Positions 39,048 through 47,998 of a DNA stretch of 64,000 nucleotides are shown piece by piece. Position 1 is the stretch's first letter, and each line of letters starts with the position of its first letter. The notes below the pieces were generated by a model that saw only the letters and a program-made list of their open reading frames with translations, searched no databases and was not told the origin of the DNA. Source of the DNA: Alphaproteobacteria bacterium (GTDB taxonomy: Bacteria > Pseudomonadota > Alphaproteobacteria > UBA9655); the NCBI GenBank assembly GCA_019752515.1, contig JAIEMB010000011.1, positions 109,937 through 173,936 on the forward strand, given 5' to 3'. The position numbers and the translations under genes were made by a program.

Positions 39048-39642
39048 TAGGAGCAAAACTTCTGCGGTGATGAGGTGTAATACCATGTAATTTTAAAGCT
39101 CGTTGATGTTCAACCGTTCCGTAGCCTGCATTACGCTCCCAACCATAATGAGGATGCTCAAGAGCTAATTTTTCCATGAGTCTATCTCGCGTTACCTTAG
39201 CAATAATAGAAGCTGCAGCAATGGAAAAACTAATGTGGTCTCCTTTTATAAGAGGGTAAGTTTGGATACCCTCAAAAGAAGGGATGTATTTTCCATCGAT
39301 AAGGAGTGTTTCTGGTTTTTGAGGCAAACTTTGGATAGATCGTTCCATCGCTAAAAATGTAGCTTTAAGAATATTGAGTTGATCAATTTCTTCAACAGAA
39401 GCCATCCCTACGCCATGGTGAAAAAGATCGAGTTTTAAAAGCTCTGCATAAATAAATTCTCTTTTATCCTTTGAGAGCTTCTTAGAATCTTGGATACCTT
39501 TCAGTAGGATAGAAGGAAGAGAGGAAGGAGACAAAAACACTGCAGCAGCTGCTACAACAGGACCTGCCCAAGGGCCACGACCCACCTCATCTACACCCCC
39601 TACAGGGGTCATACATTGGGACTCAATCTCGAAGGTTGGCAC
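39022..39642 (-). CDS. rnhB: ribonuclease HII
   Basis: A 206-residue enzyme cleaving RNA in RNA-DNA hybrids and at single ribonucleotides. The DEVGRG motif (GGVDEVGRGPWAGPVV), QDSKKLS and the later catalytic Asp region ETLLIDGKYIP are present, with the C-terminal HPHYGWERNAGYGT. Its start lies 20 bases inside the antiporter gene, implying translational coupling; a second ATG ten codons on is possible. Confidence 0.95.
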   Translation of the reverse strand: MPTFEIESQCMTPVGGVDEVGRGPWAGPVVAAAAVFLSPSSLPSILLKGIQDSKKLSKDKREFIYAELLKLDLFHHGVGMASVEEIDQLNILKATFLAMERSIQSLPQKPETLLIDGKYIPSFEGIQTYPLIKGDHISFSIAAASIIAKVTRDRLMEKLALEHPHYGWERNAGYGTVEHQRALKLHGITPHHRRSFAPIKSLLNPP

Positions 39643-40906
39643 GATTGTGGATTCTATCTCTTAATTTTGTAAGGAGTTGTTTAATAAGTGATACTTCACG
39701 GCCATACAAAAGTTTTAAAAGGTGAGAAAGGGTTGCTGTTCGTTTTGGCGCTAGATCATGGAGTCTTTTAGCCGTTGTTAGCCAAATTGGGCTGAGGGCA
39801 AGTGAAAGAACGGTGAGAGAGACAATAAGATTATATCCATATTCATCCATAATACCGACTTCTTGACCAACAGTTGAGAGAAGAAAAGAAAACTCCCCTA
39901 ATTGCGAAAGAACAACTCCTGACAGAAAGGAAATCGTCCAAGGTTGGCGGAGAAGATGGAGGATACTGATATTAAGCGCTGTTTTTCCCAAGGTTATGAA
40001 AAGCAAAATCATCAATACTTTTCCTAAGTTTTTCCAAACAAAATTAAGATCCAAAAGCAAACCAATTGAAAGAAAAAACATCATCATCAGAACACTATAG
40101 ATAGGTGTCATGCGATCAATCAAGATTTGACGTTCATGGCTATTACCCATGATAAGTCCCGCAAGGAAAGCGCCGTACGCAGCAGAAAGACCTGATAAAC
40201 CTGCAATAGCTGCAGCTCCAAAGCAGAAAGTAAGGCCCATGAGGGGTGTTAAGTCTGTATGACCGACAACCATACGTAAAAAAGGAAGACGAATTCGCTC
40301 TCGCCGGCCTAAGTACCATACCAGGACAGCCAAAAGGCCAACAGAAACCATAATTTTAGCAAGCATTAAGGTAATATCCACATGCTCACCAGGTTGAAGC
40401 CCTCTTATGATAAGGATCATAGGAACGATCGCAAGATCCTGAGCAACAAGGACCCCAATTGTAAGACGACCTGTGGCTGTTTTGAGCTCGCCTATTGTAT
40501 CCAACATTTTAACAGTGACAGCTGTGCTACTTAGGGCAAAAACAAAGGCCAAGAGAAGAGTTAAATTAAGAGGCCAGTTAAAAAGATGAGCTAGTGGAAA
40601 AGCAATAGCAAGGCCACCAACTATTTGGAGGGCTATGCAGCCTACAGAGATATGCCAGGTTTGTACGAAGGAACGTAAACTAAGCTCCATCCCAACGACA
40701 AAAAGAAGCATGAGAATGCCCAACTCAGATAACAGTTGCACGCCTTGCCGGTTCTCAATAAATCCCAACATGGAAGGACCCAAAATGACACCAGCTAATA
40801 TATAGCCAAGGATTGCAGGTTGCTTAAATTTCTCAAGCAAGATCCCACCCACCAGGGCTGCGGTGACCACAATTGCAATTTCAGTTAGTGTAATTTCCAT
40901 TGGCAT
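39623..40906 (-). CDS. CPA2-family monovalent cation:proton antiporter
   Basis: A 427-residue inner-membrane protein with about 12 hydrophobic segments. GYILAGVILGPSMLGFI, ALSSTAVTVKMLD, VLVAQDLAIVPM with its conserved Asp and AAYGAFLAGLIMG are typical of KefB/YbaL-type CPA2 transporters. The cytosolic TrkA-N regulatory domain of KefB is absent; the protein ends shortly after the membrane domain. The likely role is K+ or Na+ exchange for protons in pH and ion balance. Confidence 0.88.
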   Translation of the reverse strand: MPMEITLTEIAIVVTAALVGGILLEKFKQPAILGYILAGVILGPSMLGFIENRQGVQLLSELGILMLLFVVGMELSLRSFVQTWHISVGCIALQIVGGLAIAFPLAHLFNWPLNLTLLLAFVFALSSTAVTVKMLDTIGELKTATGRLTIGVLVAQDLAIVPMILIIRGLQPGEHVDITLMLAKIMVSVGLLAVLVWYLGRRERIRLPFLRMVVGHTDLTPLMGLTFCFGAAAIAGLSGLSAAYGAFLAGLIMGNSHERQILIDRMTPIYSVLMMMFFLSIGLLLDLNFVWKNLGKVLMILLFITLGKTALNISILHLLRQPWTISFLSGVVLSQLGEFSFLLSTVGQEVGIMDEYGYNLIVSLTVLSLALSPIWLTTAKRLHDLAPKRTATLSHLLKLLYGREVSLIKQLLTKLRDRIHNRANLRD

Positions 40907-40969
40907 AAGTGTGACATAGCATAGAATGAGATGTTTTTAAAGTCAGCTTCTGTTTATATAAATTTATGT

Positions 40970-42019
40970 TTAGCAGAGGGCTGTCAGGAATTTCTGGTTT
41001 TGTTCTTCTGTTCCTAAAGAAACTCTGATGGAGTTGGGAACACTAGCAGAGCAGTCTAAAACGTGGATATGATGTTGTTTGACTCGGTATAGTGTTTCGT
41101 GAAAGTTCTCTAAGACCACCATAAGAAAGTTTGTCGAACTCTGGAAGACTTTACGAACACTCTTTAGATTTGATAGCTCTTGCATTAAAAAGGTTCTGTT
41201 TTTTGTAATTTTTTCCCAAGTTGCAAAAGTTTCTTCAGGATAAAGGAGTCGTTCTTTTACTCTTTCCTGCGCAGGTGTAGAAAAGCCGAAGGGAAGTTGG
41301 ATATAACGTAAAGTATGAATGATCTGCTTGCTAGCAAGGATAACCCCACATCTTAAGCCGGCCATTCCCCATGCTTTTGAAAGTGTTCTGAGGATAATAA
41401 GATTATCATATTTAGAAAGATAGGATAAAGAGGAGGGTTGGTCAGAAAACTCAATATAGGCTTCGTCCACAACGACTAACCCGTCGAAGGTATCACACAA
41501 ATTTTTGATAGATTCAGCTTTACATTTTGTTCCTGTAGGGTTGTTTGGGTCGCATAGAAAAACAATTTTTGGGTTGATGCTAAGTATATCTTCTTGAGGA
41601 AGAAGATTGAGATTTTCACCCAATAAAGGAACTGTTTCCACTCTCAAATTATGAATAAGTGCCCAATGTTCATAAGCTGGAAAAGTAGGAGTGGCAATAC
41701 AGATAACATCTTGATTAGGCTCAGAGAAAGCTCGAAGAAGCAAGTCTAACCCCTCCATGGACCCTACGGTGAACAGAACGTTGTCATGGGTAAGCGTGAG
41801 GGGTTTATCAGTAAAAGAAAAATTAAGAGAAGCTATGGTATTAAGATAAATCTCTTTTAAATCTTTTTGCATAATATCTGGGTATTCTGCATACCATCCC
41901 ATGTATGGGTTAGTATTATTGCTTAGGTCGATATTCCATTCTTCTGCAGAAAAGTATTTTTTAATGGGAGAGGGGAGAGATAGCTTTGAAAGAAGAGGTC
42001 TTGCTTTTGGATGGATCAT
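40970..42019 (-). CDS. histidinol-phosphate aminotransferase-like PLP enzyme
   Basis: A 349-residue fold-type I aminotransferase. LSNNTNPYMGWY, FTVGSMEGLDLLLRAF, FLCDPNNPTGT, VVVDEAYIEFSD and the PLP lysine in LRTLSKAWGMAGLRCG follow the HisC layout. No other histidine gene is nearby, so it may serve aromatic amino acids, cobalamin or another pathway; HisC-like enzymes are promiscuous. The gene symbol is left empty for that reason. Confidence 0.83.
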   Translation of the reverse strand: MIHPKARPLLSKLSLPSPIKKYFSAEEWNIDLSNNTNPYMGWYAEYPDIMQKDLKEIYLNTIASLNFSFTDKPLTLTHDNVLFTVGSMEGLDLLLRAFSEPNQDVICIATPTFPAYEHWALIHNLRVETVPLLGENLNLLPQEDILSINPKIVFLCDPNNPTGTKCKAESIKNLCDTFDGLVVVDEAYIEFSDQPSSLSYLSKYDNLIILRTLSKAWGMAGLRCGVILASKQIIHTLRYIQLPFGFSTPAQERVKERLLYPEETFATWEKITKNRTFLMQELSNLKSVRKVFQSSTNFLMVVLENFHETLYRVKQHHIHVLDCSASVPNSIRVSLGTEEQNQKFLTALC

Positions 42020-42103
42020 TGTACTCTTCTCCTCTCCTAGAACTTTGTTAAATAGTTTAAAAGAATGGCGTCCCTATTGGGGGAAACCCTCAAATTACTA
42101 AAA

Positions 42104-42126
42104 ATATGATAAAAATTTTACCATAT
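42104..42126. promoter_or_regulatory. AT-rich dyad upstream of the HisC-like gene
   Basis: ATATGATAAAA and TTTTACCATAT form an 11-bp palindrome with one mismatch and a one-base centre. It lies 85 bases before the HisC-like start and 62 bases after the RND pump stop. It could be an operator, or a weak terminator of the pump operon, because T residues follow it on the minus strand. Confidence 0.4.
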
Positions 42127-42187
42127 ATATTTAAAGTTTTATATATTTTTCTAAACGGTGCAAGCGAAAAATGATGGGGTAGGTATG

Positions 42188-45100
42188 CTAGATATTTTCT
42201 TTTTTGATTTCCTCGGCTAAGAACATATACATGGCAGGAACTACAAAAAGAGTAAAGAGAGTTCCAATTGAAATGCCTGAAGAAATGACGAGGCCGATAT
42301 TAAACCGGCTTACGGCACCTGCTCCTGTTGCCATAATAAGGGGGATAACACCTAAGACCATTGCTGCGGTTGTCATAAGAATAGGCCGAAGGCGAATCGA
42401 AGCAGCCTTTTCAATGGCTTCTCTTTTATTCTTACCTTCTTTTTGAAGCTCATTTGCAAATTGTACAATTAAAATCCCATGCTTACTGATAAGACCAATA
42501 AGAGTTACGAGACCAACCTCTGAATAGATGTTAAGGCTGGCTCCGCCAACACCAAGACTAATAAAAATCATCGCCCCACAGACAGACATAGGGACACTGA
42601 TCAAAACAATAAGAGGATCTCTAAAGCTCTCAAAAAGTGCTGCTAGTGAAAGGAAAATAATAATAATAGCGAAGAAAAAAGTGATTATAAGAGAGCTCCC
42701 TTCTTGTTCATATTGTCTTGATTGACCGCCATAATCCACAGAATAGCCTTGCGGAAGATTATCCTTTGCAAGTGTTTTCATTGTCTTGAGGGCTTCACCT
42801 AAAGTAACACCCGGAGCAGGTACCCCTGAAATGGTAGCGGATCTGAGCTGCTGAAAATGATTGATTGATTCGGGAACAACTTTTGATTTGAGGCTTACAA
42901 CTGTTGAAAGAGGAACAGTCTTGCCTTCAGCAGTTTTCATATAATAATTCAAAATTTGATCATAGTTACCCCGTTCATTTCGGTTAACTTGAGGAATAAC
43001 CTTGTAAGAGCGTCCATAAAAATTAAAAAAGTTGACATAATTTTGACTTAAAGCCGCCTGAAGGAGACTCCCTAAGTCTCTCATATTCAACCCCATGAAA
43101 GAGGCCTTATCTCGATCGATGACGAGGGTTGTCTGTGTTTTATCAATCTTTAGATCCGAATCCAAATAAACAAACATGCCGCTGGCTTGAGCCTTATCCA
43201 TGATGGATTGAGTAACTTCATTTAGCAATTCATATGATTCAGTTGTTTCAATAACAAACTGCATGGGTAACCCTTTACCCCCACCTGGAAGAGGAGCCGG
43301 CTGAAAAACAGCAATTTTTCCACCTGCAATTTGTGAAAGAAGTTCTTGAGCTTTAGGTTGCAAGCGATCAGCTGTTAGCTTTCGTTTATCCCAGGGTTTA
43401 AGTACCATTCCGCCGAGACTTAAGTTGAGCCCCCCTACACCATCAAGCTGAAAAACATGATCCGTTTCGGGAAAGCTTGAAAAGGATTCATAAATTTGTT
43501 GGGAATAAAGTTGGGTTTGGGAAAGGTTAGCATTCGGAGAAGCTGTTAATTGGGAAATAATGATGCCTTGATCTTCAGGCGGAGCTAATTCTTCTTTTGA
43601 AGTTACAAAGAGAAAATAAAGACTTAAGAGAATAATACAAGAAAAAACACCCACGACAGGTAAGAAATTCAATGAACGATGCAAGGCGCTTTCGTAAGTT
43701 TTTTCAAGGTTTTCAAACTGATGGTTCATAAAGGCGCTAAACCGACTGTGGTTTGTTCCTTTTAAGAACCGAGAACACATCATAGGAGAAAGAGTTAGAG
43801 CAATAATTGCTGAAATAGCAACGGCTCCTGCGAGTGTGAAAGCGAATTCAGTGAAGAGCGCTCCAGTAAGCCCCCCCATAAATCCAATGGGAATATAAAC
43901 AGCAACTAAAACAACTGAAATAGCAATAATAGGATTGGCAAGCTCTCGTGCACCCAAAATGGTAGCATCTTTCACACCCATTCCATTTTCGACATGACGA
44001 TAAACATTTTCAACCACAATAATAGCATCATCGACAACAAGCCCGATAGACAGAACTAGAGCTAAGAGCGTTAATAGATTTATAGAATATCCTAAAAGAA
44101 ACATAATAAAAAATGTTCCTATGAGAGAAAGAGGAATGGCAACAATTGGAATAACGACAGTACGGAAAGAAGCCAGAAACAAAAAGATAACAAAAACAAC
44201 TATAATAATTGCTTCCGTTAAAGATTCTTCAACTTCATGGATAGAAGCATTTACGTAGTCGGTGGCATCATAAACTATTTTCCCATTTAACCCTTCAGGC
44301 AGTTGTTTCTGGATTTCTGGGAAAATGGCTCTTATGTTATTAATTACCGTAAGAAGATTTGCTGCAGGTGCAACTTGGATTCCTACATAAACAGCCTCTC
44401 TCCCATCAAATCTAACCGCAGTATCATAATTTTCTGCTCCTAAAGACACAGTCGAGACATCTTTTAAGCGTATAATGGCATTGTTTTTTGACTTCACAAT
44501 TAAGTTACGGAAAGCTTCAACAGATTCGAGTTCCGTATTCGTTGTGAGATTTACCGTTACCATTTGGCCGTCTGTCCGACCTGCAGCTGAGATAAAATTA
44601 TTTGAGACCAGAGCATTAGAAATATCATCGGGAGTAACGCCGAAAGCTGCGAGTTTGCCGGGGTCAAGCCAAGCGCGCATGGCAAATGGCCTTCCCCCCA
44701 ATATTTCAGCAAGTTGAACACCGGGGACGGCTTGAAGCTTGGGTTGAACAACGCGAACTAAGTAATCTGTTATTTTATTGCTTGGCAGTATCTGGCTATA
44801 AAAACCGATATACATGGAGTCGAGGACGTCACCTATAGCAACGGTTATAATAGGTAGCTGAGATTCTTTAGGAAGCTGATTCAAAACAGCATTAACCTTT
44901 GTGTTAATTTCCGTAATGGCTTTTTGAGGATCATAATTTAACCGTAAGGTTGCTTGAATCGTGCTTACGCCTTGTATACTTGTGGAGGTTAAATAATCAA
45001 TTCCATTGGTTTGAGCTATAGATTGTTCAAGGGGTGTGGTAATAAAGCTGGCTATAATTTCAGGATCTGCGCCAGTATAAGCCGTCATTACCGTAACGAC

Positions 45101-45229
45101 TGCATTTTGTGTATAGGGAAATTGTCGGATAGGAAGGAGGCCGAGGGAGCGCAGCCCTAAGACAAGGATCATTAAACTGACAACTGTTGCAAGAACGGGT
45201 TTATGAATAAATAAATCAGTAAACTTCAT
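42188..45229 (-). CDS. RND multidrug efflux permease (HAE1 family)
   Basis: A 1013-residue inner-membrane proton-drug antiporter in the AcrB/MexF family. It begins with the usual MKFTDLFIHKPVLATVVSLMILVLGL. GLVVDDAIIVVENVYRH carries the proton-relay aspartates, and two large periplasmic loops and 12 transmembrane helices are arranged in the two-fold repeat. It lies third in an operon with its adaptor and outer-membrane channel. A multidrug or lipid substrate is likely; which one cannot be told. Confidence 0.95.
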   Translation of the reverse strand: MKFTDLFIHKPVLATVVSLMILVLGLRSLGLLPIRQFPYTQNAVVTVMTAYTGADPEIIASFITTPLEQSIAQTNGIDYLTSTSIQGVSTIQATLRLNYDPQKAITEINTKVNAVLNQLPKESQLPIITVAIGDVLDSMYIGFYSQILPSNKITDYLVRVVQPKLQAVPGVQLAEILGGRPFAMRAWLDPGKLAAFGVTPDDISNALVSNNFISAAGRTDGQMVTVNLTTNTELESVEAFRNLIVKSKNNAIIRLKDVSTVSLGAENYDTAVRFDGREAVYVGIQVAPAANLLTVINNIRAIFPEIQKQLPEGLNGKIVYDATDYVNASIHEVEESLTEAIIIVVFVIFLFLASFRTVVIPIVAIPLSLIGTFFIMFLLGYSINLLTLLALVLSIGLVVDDAIIVVENVYRHVENGMGVKDATILGARELANPIIAISVVLVAVYIPIGFMGGLTGALFTEFAFTLAGAVAISAIIALTLSPMMCSRFLKGTNHSRFSAFMNHQFENLEKTYESALHRSLNFLPVVGVFSCIILLSLYFLFVTSKEELAPPEDQGIIISQLTASPNANLSQTQLYSQQIYESFSSFPETDHVFQLDGVGGLNLSLGGMVLKPWDKRKLTADRLQPKAQELLSQIAGGKIAVFQPAPLPGGGKGLPMQFVIETTESYELLNEVTQSIMDKAQASGMFVYLDSDLKIDKTQTTLVIDRDKASFMGLNMRDLGSLLQAALSQNYVNFFNFYGRSYKVIPQVNRNERGNYDQILNYYMKTAEGKTVPLSTVVSLKSKVVPESINHFQQLRSATISGVPAPGVTLGEALKTMKTLAKDNLPQGYSVDYGGQSRQYEQEGSSLIITFFFAIIIIFLSLAALFESFRDPLIVLISVPMSVCGAMIFISLGVGGASLNIYSEVGLVTLIGLISKHGILIVQFANELQKEGKNKREAIEKAASIRLRPILMTTAAMVLGVIPLIMATGAGAVSRFNIGLVISSGISIGTLFTLFVVPAMYMFLAEEIKKENI

Positions 45230-45244
45230 GTCAATTATGCATTC

Positions 45245-46375
45245 TTATTCATTTTTTAGGTTTGAGTGTGGATCATTACGAGGGACAACCGTATTATTGA
45301 TAATGACGATGGATCCATTTTTAAGTTTGTTTTGGCCTGCTGTAACGACTAAATCTCCTTTTTCAAGGCCCTTTAAAACTTGAACCTGATCTCCGCGGGT
45401 GTCACCTACTGTAACAAACTTCTGGGTAGCAACATAAAGTACATTCCCTTTTTGATCCTTTCCTTGTTCCTTTAAAATATAAACAAGATCACCATAGGGA
45501 TTATAACTAATCGCTGTTTGAGGTAAGGTGAGATAGGGTTGCGCTGTCCCTGTTTTAAGAGAAACATTTCCAAACATTCCTGGGAGTATTTTTTTGTCTG
45601 GATTAGAAAGAGTAGCCTCAACCTCCACATTTCGTGTTGTGGGATCAACTTTAGGATTAATAGAAGTAATTTTACCTTTAAAAACCATATTTGGATAGGC
45701 ATCTGTTGTAAATGTAACCAGTAGGTTAACTGCAATACCAGGTAATTGCTGTTGGGGTAAGTAAAAATCCACGTAAAGAGGATCAAGAGACTGTAAAGTT
45801 ACAACCTTATCACCAGGGTTTAAGTATTGACCAAGATTAACAGCCGAAATACCAAGTCGACCCGGAAAAGGAGCTCGGATAATTTTTTTTGCTATTGTTG
45901 CAGCTTGTTGTGCGACCTGAGCTCGCGCGCTTTTAAGATTGGCTTCATCCGTATCCAAGGTTGCTTTACTCACTCCCTGAACAGCAAACTGTTCTTTATC
46001 TCGTCCATAGGTAATTTGAGCAAGTTCTGCTTGAGCTTCTAAGGAGTGAAGCTGAGCGATCTCATCATCAACATTAAGTTCAACAAGAAGGTCTCCTGCT
46101 TGAGCGTCCTTTCCAGATGTAAAATGAATACTTTTAACAAGTCCTGCAATTTCAGTTGTTACATCAACCCCATTGATTGCCCGCAAAGTTCCTGTAGCTG
46201 TAATTTCAGGTTGCCATGATTCAAAGGAGGCTCCTAGAGCAGACACGACTATGGGAGGGATATTGCCCTTCATATACTGCTTCGTCATATAAACCTTAAA
46301 AGCTTGATAGGAAAAAATACCACCGAAAAGGAGTCCTGTAAGTGCGAGCATGATGAACATAGTTTTTTTCATCAT
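45245..46375 (-). CDS. RND efflux periplasmic adaptor (membrane fusion protein)
   Basis: A 376-residue protein with an N-terminal membrane anchor (FIMLALTGLLFGGIFSYQAF). The lipoyl half-motifs are GTLRAINGVDVTTEIAGLVK and IIRAPFPGRLGISAVNLGQY, with a helical hairpin between them and a beta-barrel after. It bridges the RND permease and the outer-membrane channel. Its ATG overlaps the channel gene's TGA as ATGA, and it ends 15 bases before the permease. Confidence 0.94.
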   Translation of the reverse strand: MMKKTMFIMLALTGLLFGGIFSYQAFKVYMTKQYMKGNIPPIVVSALGASFESWQPEITATGTLRAINGVDVTTEIAGLVKSIHFTSGKDAQAGDLLVELNVDDEIAQLHSLEAQAELAQITYGRDKEQFAVQGVSKATLDTDEANLKSARAQVAQQAATIAKKIIRAPFPGRLGISAVNLGQYLNPGDKVVTLQSLDPLYVDFYLPQQQLPGIAVNLLVTFTTDAYPNMVFKGKITSINPKVDPTTRNVEVEATLSNPDKKILPGMFGNVSLKTGTAQPYLTLPQTAISYNPYGDLVYILKEQGKDQKGNVLYVATQKFVTVGDTRGDQVQVLKGLEKGDLVVTAGQNKLKNGSIVIINNTVVPRNDPHSNLKNE

Positions 46376-47898
46376 AAGCCTCCGGTTGTTGCTGTTGTAT
46401 TCTCAGGAAAGGCGCAAGGGGGTTTGCGGTTCCACCATCCGCCACCCAAAGATTGAAAGAGAGCAGCGGTGTCTGCATACCGGGCTGCTTGAGCACGAAT
46501 ACGGCCAATACGCGCTTGCTGATACTGGCTTTCCGCATTAAGTAAATTGAGGTAACCCACAGCTCCGACGTTATATTGTGTTTGGGTTAATGAAAGTGTT
46601 GCGCGAGCAGATGTTTCAGCGTCCGTTTGTATTTGAAGCTGATGAGCATCAATTTCCAAAGCTCGTAAGGTATCAGCTACGTTTTGGAAGGCTTGAAGGA
46701 CCGTTTGCCGATATTGAGCAAAAGCTTGTTCGAAAGCTGCAACGGCGGCTCTCTTCTTTCCAAGCAAAGCGCCTCCTTGGAAAATTGGCTGAACAAGGGT
46801 CCCTATAATATTCCAAATATTGTGTCGTGGATCAAAGAAACTTTGTGCTTCGTTTGTTATCCAACCATAACTGCCCGTAAAATTGAATTGGGGAAGCATA
46901 TTGGCTGTAGCAATTCCAATTTGCGCACTTGCAACATGGAGAAGAGCTTCTGCCGCTCTTACGTCCGGACGTTGTTGTACAAGAGAGGATGGAAGGCTCA
47001 CAGGAAGTTCAGAAGGGAGTTCTAAGTCTTCTAGGTTAAATTCTGGGAGATGACTTTCACTTGGTAAATCTCCTACCAACACAGCTAAAGCATGGCGTGT
47101 TAGGGAGAGTTGATTGACCAGAGGAGGGAGCGTTGCTCGCATCTGATCAAGTAAGCTTTGTTGTGCAAGCACATCTAAACGTGAAACAGCCCCTAAATTT
47201 AGTTTTTTATTCATAAGCTCCAGTTGCTTTTCCTCTGAAATGATTAGCTCTTCTGTTGCATTGATTTGCCCCCGTAAAGAAGCTTCTGTAATTGCGGCTG
47301 TGACTATATTGGATGTAAGTGTTAAATAAGTCGCTACGAGTTCAAAATTTTGATAGTCGAGCTGAGCTTCGGAGACCTCAATTTGGCGTCGAATGGCTCC
47401 AAACACATCCAGAGTATAGGAAACATTTACAGTGGCGTTATAAAGATTAAATGTCAAAGGGGGAGCATTCGTAAGGCCGAAGATATCTGTACTAAATCTC
47501 TGTCTTGACAGAGAAGGTTGGGCGGAAAGAAAGGGGAATAGAGACGCAACGGATACATTTAAATTCTGTTCCGCTTGGCGAAGAGCAGCTTGGGCTGCTT
47601 GAAGGTTAGGGCTGTTTTTAAGGCCTCTTTCTATCAGTTCATTTAAGCATTTAGAGTGAAAAAGATGCCACCATTCAGCAGGAATATCTGCTCCTGAGAT
47701 AAAATACTGAGATTCCCCTCCAGGTCCTTTTGACTTAACCGTTTTCTCCGGTATGGGCAACTCAGTGTATGATTGTGTTTCAGGTGGCTTAGGGGATTCA
47801 AAGTCAGGACCAACGGCACAGCCTGCAAGAACCAAGCACCAACATACAAATATTAAAAGGATTTGCAAGGGGGTATTCTTAACAAATTTATTATTCAT
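46372..47898 (-). CDS. outer-membrane efflux channel lipoprotein (NodT family)
   Basis: A 508-residue TolC-like channel with a lipobox (CLVLAGCAVGPDF), so it is acylated on Cys and sits in the outer membrane. The paired repeat helices (ANLQAAQAALRQAEQNLNVS and QRPDVRAAEALLHVASAQIG) are typical of the family. It is the first gene of the efflux operon. The frame opens at a GTG (47901); I took the next ATG. It is divergent from the ABC importer genes. Confidence 0.94.
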   Translation of the reverse strand: MNNKFVKNTPLQILLIFVCWCLVLAGCAVGPDFESPKPPETQSYTELPIPEKTVKSKGPGGESQYFISGADIPAEWWHLFHSKCLNELIERGLKNSPNLQAAQAALRQAEQNLNVSVASLFPFLSAQPSLSRQRFSTDIFGLTNAPPLTFNLYNATVNVSYTLDVFGAIRRQIEVSEAQLDYQNFELVATYLTLTSNIVTAAITEASLRGQINATEELIISEEKQLELMNKKLNLGAVSRLDVLAQQSLLDQMRATLPPLVNQLSLTRHALAVLVGDLPSESHLPEFNLEDLELPSELPVSLPSSLVQQRPDVRAAEALLHVASAQIGIATANMLPQFNFTGSYGWITNEAQSFFDPRHNIWNIIGTLVQPIFQGGALLGKKRAAVAAFEQAFAQYRQTVLQAFQNVADTLRALEIDAHQLQIQTDAETSARATLSLTQTQYNVGAVGYLNLLNAESQYQQARIGRIRAQAARYADTAALFQSLGGGWWNRKPPCAFPENTTATTGGL

Positions 47899-47998
47899 CA
47901 CTTTATTTTTATTTTTATTATTTAATTTAATTTTAACTTCCTTAGTAAAAAGACAATTAAATTATATCCAGACATATCATATTCTATTCTATTAACTT